64,000 bases of DNA. Origin: JBMFOH01 sp049969715 [NCBI: bacterium]. GTDB lineage: Bacteria > DUMJ01. The notes beneath the pieces were generated by a model. That model did no database searches. It worked only from the letters and a program-made list of their open reading frames with translations, and was not told the DNA's origin. Of the stretch, positions 8,584-17,100 are shown in pieces. Position 1 is the stretch's first letter, and each line of letters starts with the position of its first letter. Position numbers and translations under genes: made by a program. The stretch spans positions 1 through 64,000 of the forward strand of contig JBMFOH010000005.1 in assembly GCA_049969715.1 (NCBI GenBank), read 5' to 3'.

Positions 8584-9894
8584 TTGGAGAGTAGTGGCGA
8601 TTTGTGGCTAGATTATATATTAATATTTATATTTCTAGCTTTCTCTGCATATTTTATGAGCTCTGAGACTGCCATAACAGCGGTAAACAAGGTTAGGCTT
8701 AAACAGTTAGAAAGTGAAGGTGATAAGAGAGCTAAGAGGTTGAATAATCTCTTGAAGGATTCTACGAGATTACTTTCTACTATCCTCTTAGGGAATAATC
8801 TGGCTCAAAACGCATTAACCTCTCTTGTTACGGTAGTAGTGATTACCTGGCTAAGGTCACTTGGCGTGATAGGGTCAGACCTAGGAATTCTATTATCTAC
8901 TATTATTACTACCTTTTTGATACTTATATTTGCCGAGGTTACTCCTAAGTCTTATGCATTTCAAAAGGCTGAAGACGTTGCTCTTTTTACTGCCTCTCCT
9001 TTAAGCTTAATATGCAAGATATTCTCTCCATTGGCATCGTTCTTGACTGGTATAGCCAATGGCATCCTACGACTCTTTGGACTCAAACTAGTAAATCCTG
9101 AACCCTTTGTTACTGAAGAAGAGATAAAAGCTCTAGTGGATATGGGAGAAGAGGAGGGTGTGATAGAAGAAGAGGAGAAAGAGATGATAGAGAATGTGTT
9201 TGAACTTTCCGAAACAGTGGCAAGAGAGGTAATGGTTCCTAGGGTGGATATTGTAGCCTTGGATGTGAGCTCATCCTTGGAAGAGGTAATAGATATAATA
9301 AATATGAGTGGACATTCTAGGATACCTATATACGAAGAGACTATCGATAATATAGTAGGTATCATCTATGCAAAGGATATACTAAAATTTCTAGACAAGA
9401 AGACAACTCCATCGGTAAGGTCTATTATGAGACCACCTTATTATGTACCTGAGACAAAGCCAATAGATGAGCTCTTTAAAGAGATGAGAAACCAGAAGGT
9501 CCATATGGCAATCATCATTGATGAATATGGAGGAACTGCAGGATTGGTAACTATAGAGGATATCTTGGAGGAATTAGTTGGGGAGATTATGGATGAGTAT
9601 GATATAAATGAGGAATCTATGATAAGAGAGGTCTCGCCCTCTGAGGTCGTGGTAGATGGAAGATTGAATCTTGAAGAATTAAACGAACTTTTGGATATAG
9701 AACTTCCCATAGAGGAAGCAGATACTATTGCTGGTTTTATATATGATCATATAAGCCATATTCCAAAGGCTGGTGAAGAGTTTGATTATGATGACGTAAA
9801 GATAAGGGTTGAGGAGGTAAGGGGAAGGAGGATTACTAAGGTAAGGGTGCAAAAGATTGAATCAGGAGAAAAAGATGAAGGACCAATTGATTGA
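8584..9894 (+). CDS. CorC/HlyC family membrane protein (DUF21-CBS-CorC)
   Basis: This 436-residue protein has an N-terminal DUF21/CNNM membrane domain of about four helices (residues 8-150, with SSETAITAVNKVRLKQL). A linker follows (EEEGVIEEEEKEMIENV), then two CBS domains (about 205-330, with MVPRVDIVALD and GIIYAKDIL). A C-terminal CorC_HlyC domain comes last (about 345-425). The EYGGTAGLVTIEDILEELVGEI segment is characteristic. Family members are linked to magnesium or cobalt efflux and were once called hemolysins; the transported ion here is unknown. The start is TTG at 8584 with AGGAGG upstream. The gene overlaps cdd. Confidence 0.9.
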   Translation: MESSGDLWLDYILIFIFLAFSAYFMSSETAITAVNKVRLKQLESEGDKRAKRLNNLLKDSTRLLSTILLGNNLAQNALTSLVTVVVITWLRSLGVIGSDLGILLSTIITTFLILIFAEVTPKSYAFQKAEDVALFTASPLSLICKIFSPLASFLTGIANGILRLFGLKLVNPEPFVTEEEIKALVDMGEEEGVIEEEEKEMIENVFELSETVAREVMVPRVDIVALDVSSSLEEVIDIINMSGHSRIPIYEETIDNIVGIIYAKDILKFLDKKTTPSVRSIMRPPYYVPETKPIDELFKEMRNQKVHMAIIIDEYGGTAGLVTIEDILEELVGEIMDEYDINEESMIREVSPSEVVVDGRLNLEELNELLDIELPIEEADTIAGFIYDHISHIPKAGEEFDYDDVKIRVEEVRGRRITKVRVQKIESGEKDEGPID

Positions 9895-10261
9895 GAAGGC
9901 TAGAAAGAGTTTAGAGAATGCCTATACCCCGTACTCTCTCTATAAGGTTGGGGCAGCTATTGAGGGTGCCTCTGGTAAGGTTTATGCAGGATGCAACATA
10001 GAGAACGCATCCTACGGTCTAACTATGTGCGCTGAAAGAGTAGCTATCTTTAAGGGGGTTTCTGAAGGTGAAAAGTCCTTTAAAAGGATAGTTATTGTCT
10101 CTAGTGTAGAAAATCCTCCCCTTCCTTGTGGAGCATGCCTTCAAGTGATGTCGGAATTCTGTGATGAGAATTTTGAAGTGTATATAGGCAAAGATAATGG
10201 CGAGATAGAAAGGTTCTTACTTAAAGAACTCTTCCCAAAGCCTTTCATTCTGGGACGATAA
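9875..10261 (+). CDS. cdd: Cytidine deaminase
   Basis: This 128-residue enzyme deaminates cytidine and deoxycytidine to uridine in pyrimidine salvage. The zinc site is complete: C52-A-E54, with Glu as proton shuttle, and P84-C-G-A-C88 supplying the other two cysteines. The substrate-binding segment CNIENASYGLTMCAER is standard, and the length is that of the homotetrameric class. ATG 9875 is preceded by AGGAG at proper spacing; upstream in-frame TTG 9857 is not supported. The start lies inside the end of the corC-like gene. The gene converges end to end with fabI. Confidence 0.95.
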   Translation: MKDQLIEKARKSLENAYTPYSLYKVGAAIEGASGKVYAGCNIENASYGLTMCAERVAIFKGVSEGEKSFKRIVIVSSVENPPLPCGACLQVMSEFCDENFEVYIGKDNGEIERFLLKELFPKPFILGR

Positions 10262-11032
10262 TCACATTCCCATTATATTATATCCTGCATCTACATAGAT
10301 GACCTCTCCGGTGATGCCTGAGGCTAGGTCACTTATAAGGAATGCTGCTGTATCCCCCACTTCTCGGTGTTCTATATTGCGTTTTAGCGGGGACCTTTCC
10401 CGGTGAAGTTTAAGCATATCTACAAATCCTGATATCCCTCTGGCAGCTAAGGTACTTAGTGGCCCCGGTGATATGGCATTTACTCTAATGTTATTCTGTC
10501 CTAACTCGTAAGCAATATATCGTACACTTGACTCTAGTGCAGATTTTGCTACTCCCATCACATTATAGTTAGGAATTACCTTCTCTGAGCCAAAGTAGGT
10601 TAGTGTTATGATACAACCACCAGGGTTAATGATGGAGGAGAATATTCTACTCATCGCTACAAAAGAATATACGCTTATCTCTAATGCAACTCTAAATGCC
10701 TCTCTTGGAGTTTCCAAGTATTGAGATTTTAAAGCCTCGCTAGGTGCATATGCTATAGAATGCACAAGACCATCTATTCTACTAGATTTTTCCTCTAACT
10801 CCTTCTTGGCTTCTTCAATCTGTTCATCAGTGGATACGTCACATTTTACAAGAACTGGTTTAGGGGAAATTCTTCCTATCAATTCTTCAAGATTTTCTTT
10901 GAGCCGTTCGTTCTGATAGCCTAAAATAACTTCTCCCTGCTGAGCTATAACAGACTGTGCAATTGCCCAGGCGATACTCTTTTTATTTGCAACATTAAAG
11001 ATTGCAACCTTTTTCCCTTTTAATATCATCAT
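10262..11032 (-). CDS. fabI: Enoyl-[acyl-carrier-protein] reductase
   Basis: This 256-residue short-chain dehydrogenase-type enzyme catalyses the last reduction in each round of fatty acid elongation. The FabI features are GKKVAIFNVANKKSIAWAIA at the N-terminus (cofactor loop), LTYFGSEKVIPNYNVMGVAKSALE with the Tyr-x6-Lys catalytic pair, and VNAISPGPLSTLAA. No other fab gene is in the window. Two consecutive ATGs (11032 and 11029) follow GGAGAG; the first overlaps the recombinase stop. The gene is the last of a four-gene minus-strand unit starting with the NUDIX gene. The reverse end directly abuts cdd. Confidence 0.93.
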   Translation of the reverse strand: MMILKGKKVAIFNVANKKSIAWAIAQSVIAQQGEVILGYQNERLKENLEELIGRISPKPVLVKCDVSTDEQIEEAKKELEEKSSRIDGLVHSIAYAPSEALKSQYLETPREAFRVALEISVYSFVAMSRIFSSIINPGGCIITLTYFGSEKVIPNYNVMGVAKSALESSVRYIAYELGQNNIRVNAISPGPLSTLAARGISGFVDMLKLHRERSPLKRNIEHREVGDTAAFLISDLASGITGEVIYVDAGYNIMGM

Positions 11033-11961
11033 ATATCTCTCCTTTCCTTTGCTCTAGGGTGAGCTATTTCAAACTCTTCTCTTAACTTTTTATTAGAGAC
11101 ATGGGTATAGATTTGCGTTGTAGAGATACTAGAATGTCCTAGTAGCTCTTGAACCACCCTTAAATCAGCCCCATTATCTAATAGATGGGTAGCAAATGAA
11201 TGGCGGAGCGTATGAGGACTTATATCTAACCCTACATTACTTGCGAATTGTTTTACTATGAGCCATACACTTTGGCGGGATAGTCCTCTGTTTCTTTTAT
11301 TTAGAAATAATTTATTCCCTTTTATATGCCTTCTCTTACTTAGATATACCCTTATTGCTTCTATAGCCTTTGATCCTAAAGGCACTATCCTCTCCTTATT
11401 GCCTTTCCCTCTTACCCTTACGTATCCTTCCTGAAGATTCACATCGTTTAACGTAAGATTAACTACCTCACTTACTCTAAGCCCACAGGAGTATAAGAGT
11501 TCTAGGATAGAACGTTCTCTAACATATCTTTCTTCCTTTAGAAGAGGTTGGTCTAATAGTATCTTTACCTGGTCCCCATAAAGTACTCTAGGTATCTTCT
11601 TTTCTTTCTTTGGGGTATCTAAAAATGATACTAGGTCCTCTTCTATTATCTCTTCATTGAGGAGATATTTGTAGAACGTTCTTACCGCAGCTAATTTTCG
11701 AATGATTGTACTATTGGTGAAACCTCTCTCAGATAGGGAACTTATAAATTCAGCGATGTCTTCTTTCTTTAGTGTAGTTAGTGAAACTCCTTTATTATTA
11801 GCAAAGTCTAATAGTTCCTTTAAATCAATCTCATATGCATCTAAAGTATTCTTGGAGTATCCTCTTTCATAGAGGAGAAAGTGGAGGAATGCCCTTATAT
11901 ACTCCTTACTTTTAGAATAGAGATTGTTGCCTGTCTCTTCTTTCTTCAACAACTCTTCCAT
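11029..11961 (-). CDS. Tyrosine recombinase XerC/XerD family
   Basis: This 310-residue protein has an N-terminal SAM-like core-binding domain (about 20-105) and a C-terminal catalytic domain. The catalytic residues are all present: R162 (CGLRVSE), K186 (GKGNKER), H250 and R253 (HTLRH), H276 (LLGHSS) and Y285 (IYTHV). Length and motifs fit the chromosomal Xer recombinases that resolve dimers at dif, rather than phage integrases. XerC and XerD cannot be told apart here. The ATG at 11961 follows GGAGGGGGCGG; a further in-frame ATG at 11985 lies deeper in the endoQ gene, which overlaps this one by about 50 bases. Confidence 0.9.
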   Translation of the reverse strand: MEELLKKEETGNNLYSKSKEYIRAFLHFLLYERGYSKNTLDAYEIDLKELLDFANNKGVSLTTLKKEDIAEFISSLSERGFTNSTIIRKLAAVRTFYKYLLNEEIIEEDLVSFLDTPKKEKKIPRVLYGDQVKILLDQPLLKEERYVRERSILELLYSCGLRVSEVVNLTLNDVNLQEGYVRVRGKGNKERIVPLGSKAIEAIRVYLSKRRHIKGNKLFLNKRNRGLSRQSVWLIVKQFASNVGLDISPHTLRHSFATHLLDNGADLRVVQELLGHSSISTTQIYTHVSNKKLREEFEIAHPRAKERRDI

Positions 11962-13120
11962 ATATTCCGCCCCCTCCAGGGGCAAGCTTTAGAGTTCCTT
12001 CTCTTGCCTTTATGATCAGTTTAGCAAGAGTTCCTCCCACTATCCTTGTAAGGCTTTCTAGATTTGCCTTGTGAAGGACCCCCATCTCACTACCGAATGT
12101 AGAGATAAGAAGCTCGTATGTCTTTTCTCCTATTCCAGGAACGAATTCCAAGGGAACCTGATAATGGTAAGGCGGTCTATGATCTGGATGTTTAGGTTCT
12201 GGATAGTCCTGGATGATTGTGATGCGGTCTAACACTCCTACTACTACATTTTCGTTCCCGCAGTTTTTACAGACAGTAACTGGTGGCTCTTCAACGACGA
12301 TAGTGTTGCATAGAGGGCAGAAACTACGGTGATATTTTCCTAGCTTTGGGTCTAGCCCGTAATTAGCTACTACCTTTCTACCATCCTTTCTGTAGAGAGC
12401 CTTTATTACCTCTTCATAGGTAAGTTCTTCTATCTCTAGGATATTATACTCCCTACCTATCTTGGTTAGAGAGTGAGCATCGGAATTGCTTAAAAACGTA
12501 AACTTGGAGAGTTCTGAAATCCTATCAGCTAGGTCAGTATCGGCACTGAGCCCAAGTTCAATGGCTGGGATCTTCTCCAATGCATTTCCCTTAAAGACCT
12601 GTGAAAGACGTGGATAGCAGTTACCATAGACACTCTTATGAGGAGTAAATGCATGAGCTGGAATCAGTATACCATCTAAAGTATCTACCATTTCCCATAT
12701 CTTCTGAGCTGGTAACCTACACCTTTGAGTGCTAAAGTTTATATTTGTTACATATCTGGAGACAAGTTTACTAAACATAGTAACCTTTTCTATGGTAGGA
12801 AAGAATGCAATATGATGTGAGTTTCCTCCATTTGCTTCTGTAGTCTCGATTTCAGCCCCTAGTATAATTAGGATTTCTTCCCTGAAGAGAAGTCCTCCTC
12901 CCTGTAGCTCAATCATCTCTCCCTTTAGAATGAGGTCATTGATATCTTTTAATACTACTGGAGATGCACAATCTACAATGCCAACAACCTGGATCCCTTT
13001 CTTCTCTTTACATTCTTTGGCGATATTCCCAAAGGTAAGACTTTTGGCTCCTGTTACCTTTACCTGGTCTCCTCTAGATGTGCTTCCAATATGGATGTGT
13101 AGGTCAGAGAATACCTTCAT
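11912..13120 (-). CDS. Endonuclease Q (PHP-domain DNA repair nuclease)
   Basis: This 402-residue protein has an N-terminal PHP-type metal-binding domain: DLHIHIG at 6-12, GNSHHIAFF, PAHAF and NSDAHS. A four-cysteine zinc ribbon (CPLC...CKNC) follows at about 260-290, and a helix-hairpin-helix-like C-terminal region (VPGIGEKTYELL) comes near 330. This order matches endonuclease Q, which cleaves DNA at deaminated bases (uracil, hypoxanthine) and abasic sites. EndoQ was described from Thermococcales and some bacteria. Its start lies inside the NUDIX gene by 17 bases and its end overlaps the recombinase gene, so the four genes are co-transcribed. Family assignment is by recognition, not by alignment. 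Confidence 0.85.
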   Translation of the reverse strand: MKVFSDLHIHIGSTSRGDQVKVTGAKSLTFGNIAKECKEKKGIQVVGIVDCASPVVLKDINDLILKGEMIELQGGGLLFREEILIILGAEIETTEANGGNSHHIAFFPTIEKVTMFSKLVSRYVTNINFSTQRCRLPAQKIWEMVDTLDGILIPAHAFTPHKSVYGNCYPRLSQVFKGNALEKIPAIELGLSADTDLADRISELSKFTFLSNSDAHSLTKIGREYNILEIEELTYEEVIKALYRKDGRKVVANYGLDPKLGKYHRSFCPLCNTIVVEEPPVTVCKNCGNENVVVGVLDRITIIQDYPEPKHPDHRPPYHYQVPLEFVPGIGEKTYELLISTFGSEMGVLHKANLESLTRIVGGTLAKLIIKAREGTLKLAPGGGGIYGRVVEERRDRQQSLF

Positions 13121-13658
13121 TTCCCAATAGGTATAGACAGAAAGCAGATAGGGTTTTGCTATCCCTAATCTTTCCCTCAGTTATCATCTTCTTAAACTCT
13201 TCTATGGAAAACTCCCCTGTTTCTATAAATTCGTCCTTGTCCTTTGGCAGAGAATTATTCTTGAACCTATCTGCATAGAAAAGGTATATCTTCTCTGTGC
13301 TATAGCCTGGGGAGACAAATATCTCCCCCAATCTAATAAGATTTAAAGGATATAATCCAACTTCCTCTTGAAGTTCCCTTATTGCCCCTTCTTCAGGGGG
13401 TTCGTCTTCTTTTATAACTCCGGCAGGAATTTCCCAAAGGATCTCGCCAGTAGCATGTCTATATTGTCTTACCAAAACTACCTTACCTTCTTTTATAGGT
13501 AGTACAGCTACCGCCCCTTTATGGAGGACAATCTCACGGGTAGCTACATTATTATCTGGAGTTATTACCTCATCTACCCTTACCTTTAGAAGACGTCCTT
13601 CAAACTTATAGGTTGATTTAATAAGTTTTTCCTCTAATTGCATAAGGGAATAATACAT
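13104..13658 (-). CDS. NUDIX hydrolase, ADP-ribose pyrophosphatase type
   Basis: This 184-residue enzyme has a complete Nudix box at residues 80-102: G80, E86, R94-E95, E98-E99 and G101, fitting Gx5Ex7REUxEExGU. The upstream segment VLVRQYRHATGEILWEIPAG is typical of ADP-ribose/nucleoside-diphosphate-sugar pyrophosphatases of the NudF type, which cleave ADP-ribose to AMP and ribose-5-phosphate. The ATG at 13658 is preceded by AAAGGTG. It is the first gene of the minus-strand unit NUDIX-endoQ-xer-fabI and diverges from ridA. Confidence 0.9.
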   Translation of the reverse strand: MYYSLMQLEEKLIKSTYKFEGRLLKVRVDEVITPDNNVATREIVLHKGAVAVLPIKEGKVVLVRQYRHATGEILWEIPAGVIKEDEPPEEGAIRELQEEVGLYPLNLIRLGEIFVSPGYSTEKIYLFYADRFKNNSLPKDKDEFIETGEFSIEEFKKMITEGKIRDSKTLSAFCLYLLGNEGIL

Positions 13659-13695
13659 CTATTATCACCTTTAGTCAAGCACTTTCCTTTTAATG

Positions 13696-13724
13696 TTGTG
13701 GTGTGTAACTTAGGATGCTATAAT
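13696..13724 (+). promoter_or_regulatory. Promoter of ridA
   Basis: TTGTGG (13696-13701) and a perfect TATAAT (13719-13724) are separated by 17 bases. The predicted start is about 20 bases before the ridA ribosome site AGGAGG. Confidence 0.65.
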
Positions 13725-13753
13725 ATAGCGAGATTTAATAGTAGGAGGAAATG

Positions 13754-14137
13754 ATGAAAGAAGTAATAGTAAGTGAGAATGCGCCAAAGGCAATAGGTCC
13801 GTACTCTCAAGCTATAAAGGTGGGAGACTTTGTCTTTATCTCTGGACAGATTCCTACCGATCCTAAGACGGGAGAACTTAAAAGAGATATAAAGGAGGCT
13901 ACTGAACAGATAATAAGGAATATAGAAGAGCTCCTAGGTACTATAGGATTAGGGCTTGAGTCTATAGTAAAGACTACTGTATTTCTTACTAGTATGGATG
14001 ATTTTCAACCCTTTAATATTATTTATGAGAGGTTTTTTGCTAAGGACCCTCCGGCTAGGAGTACTATAGCAGTAAAGGAGCTTCCAAAAGGGGCTAGATT
14101 AGAGATAGAAGCTGTAGCTTATATAGGATATAAATAG
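13754..14137 (+). CDS. ridA: RidA family reactive enamine/imine deaminase
   Basis: This 127-residue protein belongs to the YjgF/YER057c/UK114 family, which hydrolyses reactive 2-aminoacrylate and related imines released by PLP enzymes. Family features are APKAIGPYSQAIKVGDFVFISGQIP at the N-terminus, TVFLTSMDDF, and PARSTIAVKELPKGARLEIEAVAYI at the C-terminus. That segment contains the conserved Arg (about residue 105) used to bind the substrate carboxylate. AGGAGG is placed better for the ATG at 13754 than for the one at 13751. The gene appears monocistronic. The 142 bases after it hold no recognised gene or terminator. Confidence 0.94.
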   Translation: MKEVIVSENAPKAIGPYSQAIKVGDFVFISGQIPTDPKTGELKRDIKEATEQIIRNIEELLGTIGLGLESIVKTTVFLTSMDDFQPFNIIYERFFAKDPPARSTIAVKELPKGARLEIEAVAYIGYK

Positions 14138-14279
14138 AGTAGCACAAGAACAGTTCCTACTTCGATACCTAGATTTTTGCTATAACTAACCTGAATAAAA
14201 GGAAGATATACGAGAATTATCCTTAAAGGGTAAGTTCTTTTATCCGGCTAATAGATATATATGTCTATGTATGAAGTAG

Positions 14280-15473
14280 CTATTTTCTTTCTTTTTGAAT
14301 CTTCTCCATATATCCACTCTTTCTAAATGCATCTAGTGGGTCTAGAGGTACATTTAAAGTTTCTCTTACCTTATATATTAAAGGCATAACATCGGTTTCA
14401 AATGCCTCTACTAGAATCTTTTCAGCCTTTACTACATCCTTTTCCGATTGGTACTTTTTTAACGATCTTCTGTCTACTATCAATGCCTTTGCGTATGCCT
14501 TCTGGATATTCTCTACGCTCTGGATCATCTCTTCTATCTTTGGCTTAATGTTATGGCTTTGATCTATCATATATGCTACATCGAGCTTTATCCCACTTTC
14601 TTCCGCATCTACCAGTTCGTTATATATGAGGAAGAGTTCATAAGGATTTATAGAACCTACAGTAAGGTCATCATCTGCATACTTTTTGTTATTAAAGTGG
14701 AATCCCCCTAATCTCCCTTCATCTAAAAGATAGGCAACAATCTGTTCTATATTTGTTCCTAATGGATGGTGCCCAAGATCAACCAATACCATTGCCTTTG
14801 GCCCAAGTTTAGAGGATAAAGTATAAGCCATTCCCCAGTCTCCTACATCGGTCATATAGAACGCAGGTTCAAAGAATTTGTATTCTATTAGTAATCTCAT
14901 GTGATCATCAAGATGTTTATACACTTCCTTGAGAGATTCCTCTAGTCTGTGTTTTCTCTCTCTGATATTATCCTGCCCTGGATGGTTAGTACCGTCAGAT
15001 ATCCAGAGGCTTATATCTCTTGAACCTACCTTTTTTGCTATCTCTATACACTCTAAAATATGTCCAACAGCTTTCTCTCTTGCATTTTTGTCAGGGCTAC
15101 ATAGACTTCCAAACTTATAATCATCATCTTGAAATAGATTTGGATTTATGGCTCCAGGTTTTACTCCAAGAGATGTTGCATATTCTAAAAGTTCCTCCCA
15201 ATCATCTGTCATATCCCAAGGAATGTGAAGTGCTACTGTTGGACATACTCCTGTGAGTTTGTGAACTTCAGCTGCATCCTGAATCTTCTCCTTTATACTT
15301 TTGGCAGCTCCTTTCTGCTTAAAGATATAGAACCTTGTACCAGAATCGCTATATCCCCAACTAGGGGTTTCTATCCTCTGAGATCTCAACTTCTCTTCTA
15401 CCGCTTCTACTGATATTCCCTTTTCCTTTAGGGAATCTTTTAAAAGTTCGTAACCCTTTCTCCAGTTCTCCAT
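14280..15473 (-). CDS. L-rhamnose isomerase, RhaI-type sugar isomerase
   Basis: This 397-residue TIM-barrel isomerase has the metal-ligand segments of the xylose isomerase-like fold: LLIEYKFFEPAFY, VLVDLGHHPLGTNIEQI, GGFHFNNKKYADDDL. Overall it resembles the L-rhamnose isomerases of the Pseudomonas stutzeri/Bacillus type, which interconvert rhamnose and rhamnulose and are unlike E. coli RhaA. The divergent neighbour is a rhamnulokinase-like gene, which supports the substrate. GGAGGG precedes the ATG. Rhamnulose-1-phosphate aldolase, transporter and regulator genes are not in the window. Confidence 0.85.
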   Translation of the reverse strand: MENWRKGYELLKDSLKEKGISVEAVEEKLRSQRIETPSWGYSDSGTRFYIFKQKGAAKSIKEKIQDAAEVHKLTGVCPTVALHIPWDMTDDWEELLEYATSLGVKPGAINPNLFQDDDYKFGSLCSPDKNAREKAVGHILECIEIAKKVGSRDISLWISDGTNHPGQDNIRERKHRLEESLKEVYKHLDDHMRLLIEYKFFEPAFYMTDVGDWGMAYTLSSKLGPKAMVLVDLGHHPLGTNIEQIVAYLLDEGRLGGFHFNNKKYADDDLTVGSINPYELFLIYNELVDAEESGIKLDVAYMIDQSHNIKPKIEEMIQSVENIQKAYAKALIVDRRSLKKYQSEKDVVKAEKILVEAFETDVMPLIYKVRETLNVPLDPLDAFRKSGYMEKIQKERK

Positions 15474-15507
15474 CTTTTCCCTCCTAATATATTTTTAGTA
15501 TGATTTA

Positions 15508-15525
15508 ATTATATCACATAGTGAT
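15508..15525. promoter_or_regulatory. Palindrome and -10 between the divergent rhamnose genes
   Basis: ATCAC-ATA-GTGAT at 15513-15525 is a perfect 5+5 inverted repeat. It touches a TATAAT on the minus strand (15508-15513) that would serve the isomerase gene, and it ends two bases before the kinase -35. Its position suits a shared operator for a rhamnose-responsive regulator; this is inference from placement only. Confidence 0.4.
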
Positions 15526-15527
15526 TA

Positions 15528-15557
15528 TTGCCTAATTATGTATCCTAGGGTTATAAT
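15528..15557 (+). promoter_or_regulatory. Promoter of the rhamnulokinase gene
   Basis: TTGCCT (15528-15533) and a perfect TATAAT (15552-15557) are separated by 18 bases. The predicted transcript carries AAAGGAGG before the ATG at 15598, which rules out the earlier in-frame start at 15538. Confidence 0.6.
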
Positions 15558-15597
15558 ATTCTTGAAGCGAGACTATTTTAGAAAGGAGGAATATTTT

Positions 15598-17067
15598 ATG
15601 CCTAGAGCTTTTCTTGCTTTTGATTTAGGAGCTGAAAGTGGAAGGGTTGTTGTAGGAGTGTTAAATGAGGGTAAACTATCTCTAAAAGAGATGCATAGAT
15701 TTATAAATCGTCCCGTGAGGATCTGTGGAAGACTATACTGGAATATTCTCCAGATGTTTCAAGAGTTAAAGGTAGGATTAGTAAAAGCTGTAGCTGAGTA
15801 TCCATATATAGAAAGTATTGGAATCGATACATGGGGTGTGGACTTTGGTTTTGTTACCAAAAATAAAGAACTGTTAGGATTGCCTGTATGCTATAGGGAC
15901 CATAGAACAGATGGAATACCAGAAAAGTTTTTTGAGATTATTCCTAAGGAAAGGCTATATTCTATTACAGGGATCCAGATTATGCAGATAAATTCTGTAT
16001 TTCAGCTTTACAGTATGATACTTGAAAAATCTTCCTTTTTTAATTCTATGTATAAGCTCTTATTTATGCCTGATCTCTTTAACTTTATGTTTACAGGGAA
16101 TATTAGTACAGAGTTTTCTATAGCTACTACTTCTCAGCTTTATGACCCTATAAAGAATATGTGGAGTAAGGAGATCTTTGATAGTATAAATCTTCCCTTG
16201 GATATAATGCCTGAGATCTTAAATACGGGTGTAGCTTTAGGTAATATTCTCCCTGATGTAAAGGAAGAACTAGGCTTAGAAAGGGATATCACTGTAATAG
16301 CTCCTGCAGAGCATGATACAGGTTCGGCAGTAGCAGCAGTACCTGCTAGCGGGGAGGATTGGGCATATATAAGCTCAGGAACATGGTCTTTGATGGGGGT
16401 AGAGATAAAGGAACCTATAATAACAAAGGAATCTATGGATGCCAACTTTACAAATGAAGGTGGAGTAAATGGAACGTTTAGGTTCCTAAAGAATATCACT
16501 GGTTTATGGCTTATACAGGGTTGTAGGAGGTCGTGGGAAAGAGAAGGGTACAGCCTTTCTTATTCAGATATAGTAAAGATGGCAGAGGAGGCTACTCCAT
16601 TTGAATGTTATATAGACCCTGATGATCCTATATTTTTGAATCCGCCAGATATGCCTGAGGCTATAAAGGAGTTCTGTAGAAAGACTAATCAGAAGGTTCC
16701 TGAAACAAAGGGTGCTATTGCTCGTTGTGTCCTTGAAGGACTTGCCTTTAAATATCGAGAGGTCTTTGAGACATTAAAGGACCTTCTTAATAAGAATATA
16801 AGTACCCTTTATATAGTTGGAGGAGGTTCTCAGAATGTTCTTCTTTCTCAGTTTACTGCTAATGCCTTGAATTTGAAGGTTCATACGGGCCCAGTTGAAG
16901 CTACCGCTATGGGAAATATTATGGTCCAAGGTATAGTAAGAGGCGCTATTGAAAGCTTGGAGAAGGGAAGAGAGATAGTAAGAAATTCTTCAGAAGAGGT
17001 TATATATGAACCCTTAGAACCTGAGATTTGGGAGAAGGAGTACCAAAGATATAGAAATACTGTATAA
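15598..17067 (+). CDS. rhaB: Rhamnulokinase-like FGGY family carbohydrate kinase
   Basis: This 489-residue kinase of the FGGY family is built of two actin-like ATPase domains. The N-terminal phosphate motif is FDLGAESGRVVVG; GIDTWGVDFG and the catalytic-Asp region APAEHDTGSAVAA follow. The ATP-binding segments are ISSGTWSLMG and, near the C-terminus, IVGGGSQN. These fit rhamnulokinase, which phosphorylates L-rhamnulose at O1 after the isomerase encoded divergently. Length is that of the family. A clear AAAGGAGG ribosome site lies at normal distance. The substrate remains an inference, since FGGY kinases vary. Confidence 0.87.
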   Translation: MPRAFLAFDLGAESGRVVVGVLNEGKLSLKEMHRFINRPVRICGRLYWNILQMFQELKVGLVKAVAEYPYIESIGIDTWGVDFGFVTKNKELLGLPVCYRDHRTDGIPEKFFEIIPKERLYSITGIQIMQINSVFQLYSMILEKSSFFNSMYKLLFMPDLFNFMFTGNISTEFSIATTSQLYDPIKNMWSKEIFDSINLPLDIMPEILNTGVALGNILPDVKEELGLERDITVIAPAEHDTGSAVAAVPASGEDWAYISSGTWSLMGVEIKEPIITKESMDANFTNEGGVNGTFRFLKNITGLWLIQGCRRSWEREGYSLSYSDIVKMAEEATPFECYIDPDDPIFLNPPDMPEAIKEFCRKTNQKVPETKGAIARCVLEGLAFKYREVFETLKDLLNKNISTLYIVGGGSQNVLLSQFTANALNLKVHTGPVEATAMGNIMVQGIVRGAIESLEKGREIVRNSSEEVIYEPLEPEIWEKEYQRYRNTV

Positions 17068-17100
17068 TAGAAGTATTAAATTAGATAAGGAAGTGAATAG

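Noticed and set aside
14138-14279. Small gene or terminator after ridA
   Set aside because: No coding frame with a ribosome site and no stable hairpin with a T-tract was found.
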